This document shows, in pieces, positions 52,107 to 62,232 of a DNA stretch of 64,000 nt. This DNA comes from Nomia melanderi. Taxonomy: Eukaryota; Arthropoda; Insecta; Hymenoptera; Halictidae. Where the stretch lies: assembly GCF_051020985.1 (NCBI RefSeq), contig NW_027475162.1, forward strand, positions 124,001 through 188,000. The letters are read 5' to 3'. The position numbers and the translations under genes were made by a program. Under the pieces are notes generated by a model. It made no database searches. It had not been told where the DNA came from and worked only from the letters and a program-made list of their open reading frames with translations. How positions within the stretch are numbered: the first letter of the stretch is position 1; every line of letters starts with the position of its first letter.

Positions 52107-52890
52107 GTGTCCGGCCCCATGAGACGGTGGTTTTCTCGATCCCTGGTGGTCCGAGGTCGTTCCCGCTGCACAGATCCATGCGCCAGGGCCTCCTACAGAC
52201 AATGCACTTTGGTTTATTGCGCTATGTGTAGTAGCACCCGAGATATCACCAGATATATGCTGGATTTTTACATGGCCTTGGGTGACCGATTCCGAATATC
52301 TGTAATTTTCTCGGACCCTGGTGGTCCGAGGTCGTTCCTGCTGCACAGATTCATGCGCCAGGGCCTCCTGCAGATAATTCATTTTGATTTCTTGCGCTAT
52401 CTGTAATAGCACCCGAGATGTCACCAGATATATATTGGACTTTTCCCTGACCCTGAGGGTCCGGGCCCATGAGACGGTGGTTTTCTCGGCCCCTGGTGGT
52501 CCGAGGTCGTTCCCGCTGCACAGATGCATGCGCCAGGGCCTCCTGAAGATGATTCACTTTGGTTTATTGCGCTATCTGTAATAGCACCCGAGATATCACC
52601 GGATATATATTGGATTTTTCCCTGACCCTGAGTGTCCGGCCCTATGAGTCGGTGGTTTTCTCGGCCCCTGGTAGACCGAGGTTGTTCCCGCTGCACAGAT
52701 TCATGCGCCAGGGCCTCCTACAGACAATGCACTTTGATTTATTGCGCTATCTGTAATAGCACCCGAGATATCACCAGATATATATTGGCTTTTTCCGCGA
52801 CCCCGAGTGTCCGGCCCCATGAGACGGTGGTTTTCACGGCCCCTGGTTGTCCGAGGTCGTTCCTGCTGCACAGATGCATGCGCAAGGGCC
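52107..52890 (+). repeat. Mosaic of segments found at 43.4, 44.8-45.2 and 45.8 kb
   Basis: About 52,170-52,313 matches 43,420-43,560 (offset 8,752 bp), including GCTATGTGTAGTAG and ACATGGCCTTGGGTGACCG. From about 52,314 to 52,750 it matches about 44,787-45,225 (offset 7,527 bp), including TTTCTTGCGC, CTGAAGATGATTC and CACCGGATATATATTGG. From about 52,755 it matches 45,750-45,880 (offset 7,005 bp), including TTGGCTTTTTCCGCGACCCC. The donors are collinear, with seven and then three monomers skipped. Confidence 0.83.
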
Positions 52891-53806
52891 TCCTGCAGAT
52901 AATGCACTTTGATTTATTGCGCTATCTCTAATAGCACCCGAGATATCACTAGATATATATTTGATTTTTCCCTGACCCTGAGTGTCCGGCCCCATGAGAC
53001 GGTGGCTTTCTCGGCCCCTGGTGGTCCGAGGTCGTTCCCGCTGCACAGATTCATGCACCTGGGCCTCCTGCAGATAATTCACTTTGGTTTATTGCGCTAT
53101 CTCTAATAGCACCCGAGATATCACCAGATATATATTGGATTTTTCCACGACCCTGAGTGTCCGGCCCCATGAGACGGTGGTTTTCTCGGCCCCTGGGGGC
53201 CCTAGGTCGTTGCCGCTGCACAGATTCATGCACCAGGGTCTCCCGCAGACAAAGCACTTTGGTTTATTGCCCTATCTGTAATAGCACCTGATATATCACC
53301 AGATATATGCTGGATTTTTACATGACCTTGGGTGACGGATTTCGAATATCTGTAATTTTCTCGGCCCCTCGTGGTCCGAGGTCGTTCCTATTGCACAGAT
53401 TCATTCGCCAGTGCCTCCTACAGACAATGCACTTTGATTTATTGCGCTATCTCTAATAGCACCCGAGACATAACCAGATATATATTGGATTTTTCCCCGA
53501 CCCTGAGTGTCCGGCCCCATGAGACGGATGTTTTCTCGGCCCCTGGTGGTCCGCGGTCGTTCCCGCTGCACGCATTCATGCGCCAAGGCCTCCCGCAGAA
53601 AATGCACTTTGGTTTATTGCGCTATCTGTAATAGCACCCGAGATATCACCAGATATATGCTGGATTTTTACATGACATTGGGTGACGGATACCGAAAATC
53701 TGTAATTTTCTCGGCCCCTGGTAGTCCTATGTCGTTCCTGCTGCACAGATTCATGCGCAAGGGCCTCCTACGGACAATGCACTTTGATTTATCGCGCTAT
53801 CTCTAA

Positions 53807-56800
53807 TAGCACCCGAGATATCACCAGATATATAATGGATTTTTCCCTGACCCTGAGTGTCCGGCCTCATGTGTCGGTGGTTTTCTCGTCCCCTGGTGAT
53901 CCGAGGTCGTTCCCGCTGCACAGATTCTTCCGCCAGGGCCTCCTGCAGATAATTCACTTTGGATTATTGCGCTATCTCTACTAGCACCCGGAATATCACC
54001 AGATATATATTGGATTTTTCCCTGACCCCGAGTGTCCGGCCCCATGAGACGGTGGTTTTCACGGCCCCTGGTTGTCCGAGGTCGTTCCTGCTGCACAGAT
54101 GCATGCGCAAGGGCCTCCTGCAGATAATGCACTTTGATTTATTGCGCTATCTCTAATAGCACCCGAGATATCACTAGATATATATTTGATTTTTCCCTGA
54201 CCCTGAGTGTCCGGCCCCATGAGACGGTGGCTTTCTCGGCCCCTGGTGGTCCGAGGTCGTTCCCTCTGCACAGATTCATGCGCCAGGGCATCCTGCAGAT
54301 AATGCACTTTGATTTATTGCGCTATCTGTAATAGCACCCGAGATATCACCAGATATATATTGGATTTTTCCCTGTCCCTGAGTGTCCGGCTCCATGAGAC
54401 GGTGGTTTTCTCGGCCCCTGGTGGTCCGAGGTCGTTCCCGCTGCAGAGATGCATGCGCCAGGGCCTCCTGCATACAATGCACTATGATTTATTGCGCTAT
54501 CTGTAATAGCACCCTATATATCACCAGATAAATATTTGATTTTTCCCTGACCCTGAGTGTCCGGCCCCATGAGACGGTGGTTTTCTCGGCCCCTGGTGGT
54601 CCGAGGTCGTTCCCTCTGCACAGATTCATGCGCCAGGGCCTCCTGCAGATAATTCACTTTGGTTTATTGCGCTATCTCTAATAGCACCCAAGATATCACC
54701 AGATATATATTGGATTTTTCCCTGACCCTGAGTGTCGGGGCCCATGAGACGGTGGTTTTCTTGGCCCCTGGTGGTCCGAGGTCGTTCCCGCTACACAGAT
54801 GCATGCACCAGGGCCTCCTGTAGACAATGCACTATGATTTACTGCGCTATCTGTAATAGCACCCTATATATCACCAGATATATATTTGATTTTTCCCTGA
54901 CCCTGAGTGTCCGGCCCCATGAGACGGTGGTTGTCTCGGCCTCTGGTGGTCCGAGGTCGTTCCCGCTGCACAGACTCATGCGCCAGGGCCTCCTGCAGAC
55001 AATGTACTTTGATTTATCGCGCTATCTCTAATAGCTCCCGAGATATCACCAGATATATATTGGATTTTCCCCTGACCCTGAGTGTCCGGCCCCATGAGAC
55101 GGTGGTTGTCTCCGCCCCTGGAGGTCCGAGGTCGTACCCGCTGCACAGATTCATGCGCCAGGGCCTCCTGCAGATAATTCACTTTGATTTATTGGGCTAT
55201 CTCTAATAGCACCCGAGATATCACCAGATAGATATTGGATTTTTCCCTGACCCTGAGTGTCCGGCCCCATAAGACGGTGGTTTTCTCGGCTCCTGGTGGT
55301 CCGAGGTCGTTCCCGCTGGCCAGACTCATGCGCCAGGGCCTCCTACAGACAATGCACTTTGATTTGTTGCGCTATCTGTAATAGCAGCCGAGATATCACC
55401 AGATATATAGTGGATTTTTCCCTGACCCTGAGTGTCCGGCCCCATGAGACGGTGGTTTTCTCGGCCCCTGGTGGTCCGAGGTCGTTCCCGCTGCACGCAT
55501 TCATGCGCCAAGGCCTCCCGCAGAAAATGCACTTTGGTTTATTGCGCTATCTGTAATAGCACCCGAGATATCACCAGATATATGCTGGATTTTTACATGA
55601 CATTGGGTGACGGATACCGAAAATCTGTAATTTTCTCGGCCCCTGGTAGTCCTATGTCGTTCCTGCTGCACAGATTCATGCGCAAGGGCCTCCTACGGAC
55701 AATGCACTTTGATTTATCGCGCTATCTCTAATAGCACCCGAGATATCATCAGATATATAATAGATTTCTCCCTGACCCTGAGTGTCCTGCGCCATGAGAC
55801 GGTGGTTGTCTCGGAGCCTGGTGGTCCGAGGTCGGTCCCGCTGCACAGACTCATGCGCCAGGGCCTCCTGCAGACAATGTACTTTGATTTATCGCGCTAT
55901 CTCTAATAGCACCCGAGATATCACCAGATTTATATTGGATTTTTCCGTGACCCTGAGTGTCCGGCCCCATGAGACGGTGGTTGTCTCGGAGCCTGGTGGT
56001 CCGAGGTCGTTCCCGCTGCACAGATTCATGCGCCAGGGCCTCCTGCAGATAATTCACTTTGGTTTATGGCGCTATCTCTAATAGCACCCGAGATATCACC
56101 AGAGATATATTGGATTTTCCCCTGACCCTGAGATTTCGGCCCCATGAGACTGTGGTTTTCTCGGCCCCTGGTGGTTCGAGGTCGTTCCCGCTGCACAGAT
56201 TCATGCGCCAGGGCCTCCTGCAGATAATTCACTTTGGTTTATTGCGCTATCTCTAATGGCACCCGAGATATCACCAGACATATATTGGATTTTCCCCTGA
56301 CCCTGAGTGTCCGGCCCCATGAGACTGTGGTTTTCTCGGCCCCTGGTGGTCCGAGGTCGTTCCCGCTGCCCAGGTTCAAGCGCCAGGGCCTCCTACAGAC
56401 AATGGACTTTGATTTATTGCGCTATATGTAATAGCACCCGAGATATTACCAGATATATATTGGATTTTTCCCTGACCCTGAGTGTCCGGCCCCATGAGAC
56501 GGTGGTTTTCTCGGCCCCAGGTGATCCGAGGTCGTTCCCGCTGAAGAGATTCATGCGCCAGGGCCTCCTACAGACAATGGACTTTGATTTATTGCGCTAT
56601 CTCTAATAGCACCCGGGATATCACCAGACATATATTGGATTTTCCCCTGACCCTGAGTGTCCGGCCCCATGAGACTGTGGTTTTCTCGGCCCCTGGTGGT
56701 CCGAGGTCGTCCCCGCTGCCCAGATTCATGTGCCAGGGCCTCCTACAGACAATGCACTTTGATTTATTGCGCTATCTCTAATAGCACCCGAGATATCACC

Positions 56801-56956
56801 AGATATATGCTGGATTTTTACATGACATTGGGTGACGGATACCGAAAATCTGTAATTTTCTCGGCCCCTGGTAGTCCTATGTCGTTCCTGCTGCACAGAT
56901 TCATGCGCAAGGGCCTCCTACGGACAATGCACTTTGATTTATCGCGCTATCTCTAA
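53807..56956 (+). repeat. 17-mer higher-order repeat, copy 1 (18 monomers)
   Basis: The copy is anchored at the monomer with AGATATATAATGG and CGGCCTCATGTGTCGG. It is 3,150 bp, one monomer longer than copy 2. The additional unit, about 54.04-54.24 kb (TTTTCACGGCCCCTGGTTG, ATCACTAGATATATATTTG, GGTGGCTTTCTCGG), is absent from copies 2 and 3. The same unit occurs 1,225 bp upstream at about 52.83-53.02 kb, the likely source. Right of the extra unit, copies 1 and 2 are collinear at 2,975 bp. Confidence 0.9.
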
Positions 56957-59931
56957 TAGCACCCGAGATATCACCAGATATATAATGGATTTTTCCCTGA
57001 CCCTGAGTGTCCGGCCTCATGTGTCGGTGGTTTTCTCGTCCCCTGGTGATCCGAGGTCGTTCCCGCTGCACAGATTCTTCCGCCAGGGCCTCCTGCAGAT
57101 AATTCACTTTGGATTATTGCGCTATCTCTACTAGCACCCGGAATATCACCAGATATATATTGGATTTTTCCCTGACCCTGAGTGTCCGGCCCCATGAGAC
57201 GGTGGTTTTCTCGGCCCCTGGTGGTCCGAGGTCGTTCCCTCTGCACAGATTCATGCGCCAGGGCATCCTGCAGATAATGCACTTTGATTTATTGCGCTAT
57301 CTGTAATAGCACCCGAGATATCACCAGATATATATTGGATTTTTCCCTGTCCCTGAGTGTCCGGCTCCATGAGACGGTGGTTTTCTCGGCCCCTGGTGGT
57401 CCGAGGTCGTTCCCGCTGCAGAGATGCATGCGCCAGGGCCTCCTGCATACAATGCACTATGATTTATTGCGCTATCTGTAATAGCACCCTATATATCACC
57501 AGATAAATATTTGATTTTTCCCTGACCCTGAGTGTCCGGCCCCATGAGACGGTGGTTTTCTCGGCCCCTGGTGGTCCGAGGTCGTTCCCTCTGCACAGAT
57601 TCATGCGCCAGGGCCTCCTGCAGATAATTCACTTTGGTTTATTGCGCTATCTCTAATAGCACCCAAGATATCACCAGATATATATTGGATTTTTCCCTGA
57701 CCCTGAGTGTCGGGGCCCATGAGACGGTGGTTTTCTTGGCCCCTGGTGGTCCGAGGTCGTTCCCGCTACACAGATGCATGCACCAGGGCCTCCTGTAGAC
57801 AATGCACTATGATTTACTGCGCTATCTGTAATAGCACCCTATATATCACCAGATATATATTTGATTTTTCCCTGACCCTGAGTGTCCGGCCCCATGAGAC
57901 GGTGGTTGTCTCGGCCTCTGGTGGTCCGAGGTCGTTCCCGCTGCACAGACTCATGCGCCAGGGCCTCCTGCAGACAATGTACTTTGATTTATCGCGCTAT
58001 CTCTAATAGCTCCCGAGATATCACCAGATATATATTGGATTTTCCCCTGACCCTGAGTGTCCGGCCCCATGAGACGGTGGTTGTCTCCGCCCCTGGAGGT
58101 CCGAGGTCGTACCCGCTGCACAGATTCATGCGCCAGGGCCTCCTGCAGATAATTCACTTTGATTTATTGGGCTATCTCTAATAGCACCCGAGATATCACC
58201 AGATAGATATTGGATTTTTCCCTGACCCTGAGTGTCCGGCCCCATAAGACGGTGGTTTTCTCGGCTCCTGGTGGTCCGAGGTCGTTCCCGCTGGCCAGAC
58301 TCATGCGCCAGGGCCTCCTACAGACAATGCACTTTGATTTGTTGCGCTATCTGTAATAGCAGCCGAGATATCACCAGATATATAGTGGATTTTTCCCTGA
58401 CCCTGAGTGTCCGGCCCCATGAGACGGTGGTTTTCTCGGCCCCTGGTGGTCCGAGGTCGTTCCCGCTGCACGCATTCATGCGCCAAGGCCTCCCGCAGAA
58501 AATGCACTTTGGTTTATTGCGCTATCTGTAATAGCACCCGAGATATCACCAGATATATGCTGGATTTTTACATGACATTGGGTGACGGATACCGAAAATC
58601 TGTAATTTTCTCGGCCCCTGGTAGTCCTATGTCGTTCCTGCTGCACAGATTCATGCGCAAGGGCCTCCTACGGACAATGCACTTTGATTTATCGCGCTAT
58701 CTCTAATAGAACCCGAGATATCATCAGATATATAATAGATTTCTCCCTGAACCTGAGTGTCCTGCGCCATGAGACGGTGGTTGTCTCGGAGCCTGGTGGT
58801 CCGAGGTCGGTCCCGCTGCACAGACTCATGCGCCAGGGCCTCCTGCAGACAATGTACTTTGATTTATCGCGCTATCTCTAATAGCACCCGAGATATCACC
58901 AGATTTATATTGGATTTTTCCGTGACCCTGAGTGTCCGGCCCCATGAGACGGTGGTTGTCTCGGAGCCTGGTGGTCCGAGGTCGTTCCCGCTGCACAGAT
59001 TCATGCGCCAGGGCCTCCTGCAGATAATTCACTTTGGTTTATGGCGCTATCTCTAATAGCACCCGAGATATCACCAGAGATATATTGGATTTTCCCCTGA
59101 CCCTGAGATTTCGGCCCCATGAGACTGTGGTTTTCTCGGCCCCTGGTGGTTCGAGGTCGTTCCCGCTGCACAGATTCATGCGCCAGGGCCTCCTGCAGAT
59201 AATTCACTTTGGTTTATTGCGCTATCTCTAATGGCACCCGAGATATCACCAGACATATATTGGATTTTCCCCTGACCCTGAGTGTCCGGCCCCATGAGAC
59301 TGTGGTTTTCTCGGCCCCTGGTGGTCCGAGGTCGTTCCCGCTGCCCAGGTTCATGCGCCAGGGCCTCCTACAGACAATGGACTTTGATTTATTGCGCTAT
59401 ATGTAATAGCACCCGAGATATTACCAGATATATATTGGATTTTTCCCTGACCCTGAGTGTCCGGCCCCATGAGACGGTGGTTTTCTCGGCCCCAGGTGAT
59501 CCGAGGTCGTTCCCGCTGAAGAGATTCATGCGCCAGGGCCTCCTACAGACAATGGACTTTGATTTATTGCGCTATCTCTAATAGCACCCGGGATATCACC
59601 AGACATATATTGGATTTTCCCCTGACCCTGAGTGTCCGGCCCCATGAGACTGTGGTTTTCTCGGCCCCTGGTGGTCCGAGGTCGTCCCCGCTGCCCAGAT
59701 TCATGTGCCAGGGCCTCCTACAGACAATGCACTTTGATTTATTGCGCTATCTCTAATAGCACCCGAGAATGCTCCATATATATGCTGGATTTTTACATGA
59801 CTTTGGGTGACGGATATCGAAAATCTGTAATTTTCTCGGCCCCTGGTGGTTCGAGGTCGTTCCCGCTGCACAGATTCATGCGCCAGGGTTTCCTGCAGAC
59901 AATGCACTTGGATTTATCGCGCTATCTCTAA
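56957..59931 (+). repeat. 17-mer higher-order repeat, copy 2 (2,975 bp)
   Basis: This is exactly 17 x 175 bp. Against copy 1 I noted only a handful of substitutions over about 2.5 kb, for example TAATAGAACCC at 58,706 for TAATAGCACCC, CTGAACCTG at 58,748 for CTGACCCTG, and GGTTCATGCG at 59,349 for GGTTCAAGCG. The last monomer differs more: here it has a GAATGCTCC head, where copy 1 has GATATCACC. Two class B monomers, near 58.56 and 59.79 kb, sit 7 monomers apart. Confidence 0.91.
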
Positions 59932-62190
59932 TAGCACCCGAGATATCACCAGATATATAATGGATTTTTCCCTGACCCTGAGTGTCCGGCCTCATGTGTC
60001 GGTGGTTTTCTCGTCCCCTGGTGATCCGAGGTCGTTCCCGCTGCACAGATTCTTCCGCCAGGGCCTCCTGCAGATAATTCACTTTGGATTATTGCGCTAT
60101 CTCTACTAGCACCCGGAATATCACCAGATATATATTGGATTTTTCCCTGACCCTGAGTGTCCGGCCCCATGAGACGGTGGTTTTCTCGGCCCCTGGTGGT
60201 CCGAGGTCGTTCCCTCTGCACAGATTCATGCGCCAGGGCATCCTGCAGATAATGCACTTTGATTTATTGCGCTATCTGTAATAGCACCCGAGATATCACC
60301 AGATATATATTGGATTTTTCCCTGTCCCTGAGTGTCCGGCTCCATGAGACGGTGGTTTTCTCGGCCCCTGGTGGTCCGAGGTCGTTCCCGCTGCAGAGAT
60401 GCATGCGCCAGGGCCTCCTGCATACAATGCACTTTGATTTATTGCGCTATCTGTAATAGCACCCTATATATCACCAGATAAATATTTGATTTTTCCCTGA
60501 CCCTGAGTGTCCGGCCCCATGAGACGGTGGTTTTCTCGGCCCCTGGTGGTCCGAGGTCGTTCCCTCTGCACAGATTCATGCGCCAGGGCCTCCTGCAGAT
60601 AATTCACTTTGGTTTATTGCGCTATCTCTAATAGCACCCAAGATATCACCAGATATATATTGGATTTTTCCCTGACCCTGAGTGTCGGGGCCCATGAGAC
60701 GGTGGTTTTCTTGGCCCCTGGTGGTCCGAGGTCGTTCCCGCTACACAGATTCATGCGCCAGGGCCTCCTGCAGATAATTCACTTTGGTTTATTGCGCTAT
60801 CTCTAATAGCACCAGGAATATCACCAGATATATATTGGATTTTTCCCTGACCCTGAGTGTCCGGCCCCATGAGACTGTGGTTTTCTCGGCCCCTCGTGGT
60901 CCGAGGTCGTTCCCGCTGCCCAGATTCATGCGGCAGGGCCTCCTACAGACAATGCACTTTGATTTATCGCGCTATCTCTAATGGCACCCGAGATATCACC
61001 AGATATATATTGGATTTTCCCTGACCCTGAGAGTCCGGCCCCATGAGACTGTGGCTGTCTCGGCCCCTGGTGGTCCGAGGTCGTTCCCGTTACACAGATG
61101 CATGCACCAGGGCCTCCTGTAGACAATGCACTATGATTTACTGCGCTATCTGTAATAGCACCCTATATATCACCAGATATATATTTGATTTTTCCCTGAC
61201 CCTGAGTGTCCGGCCCCATGAGACGGTGGTTGTCTCGGCCTCTGGTGGTCCGAGGTCGTTCCCGCTGCACAGACTCATGCGCCAGGGCCTCCTGCAGACA
61301 ATGTACTTTGATTTATCGCGCTATCTCTAATAGCTCCCGAGATATCACCAGATATATATTGGATTTTCCCCTGACCCTGAGTGTCCGGCCCCATGAGACG
61401 GTGGTTGTCTCCGCCCCTGGAGGTCCGAGGTCGTACCCGCTGCACAGATTCATGCGCCAGGGCCTCCTGCAGATAATTCACTTTGATTTATTGGGCTATC
61501 TCTAATAGCACCCGAGATATCACCAGATAGATATTGGATTTTTCCCTGACCCTGAGTGTCCGGCCCCATAAGACGGTGGTTTTCTCGGCTCCTGGTGGTC
61601 CGAGGTCGTTCCCGCTGGCCAGACTCATGCGCCAGGGCCTCCTACAGACAATGCACTTTGATTTGTTGCGCTATCTGTAATAGCAGCCGAGATATCACCA
61701 GATATATAGTGGATTTTTCCCTGACCCTGAGTGTCCGGCCCCATGAGACGGTGGTTTTCTCGGCCCCTGGTGGTCCGAGGTCGTTCCCGCTGCCCAGATT
61801 CATGCGCCAGGGCCTCCTACAGACAATGCACTTTGATTTATTGCGATATCTGTAATAGCACCCGAGATATCACCAGATATATATTGGATTCTTCCCTGAC
61901 CCTGAGTGTCCTGCCCCATGAGACGGTGGTTGTCTCGGAGCCTGGTGGTCCGAGGTCGGTCCCGCTGCACAGACTCATGCGCCAGGGCCTCCTGCAGACA
62001 ATGAACTTTGATTTATCGCGCTATCTCTAATAGCACCCGAGATATCACCAGATTTATATTGGATTTTTCCGTGACCCTGAGTGTCCGGCCCCATGAGACG
62101 GTGGTTGTCTCGGAGCCTGGTGGTCCGAGGTCGTTCCCGCTGCACAGATTCATGCGCCAGGGCCTCCTGCAGATAATTCACTTTGGTTTA
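59932..62190 (+). repeat. 17-mer higher-order repeat, copy 3 (rearranged, partial)
   Basis: It follows copy 2 at 2,975 bp to about 60,750, then carries two inserted monomers (about 60,750-61,098), resuming at an offset of 3,324 bp. The inserted pair, with CACCAGGAATATC and GGCCCCTCGTGGTCC, has a close relative near 63.6-63.78 kb. Near 61.78-61.91 kb it loses about one monomer, including the class B unit, and continues at 3,149 bp to about 62.19 kb. Confidence 0.85.
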
Positions 62191-62232
62191 TTGCGCTATC
62201 TCTAATAGCACCCGAGATATCACCAGATATAT

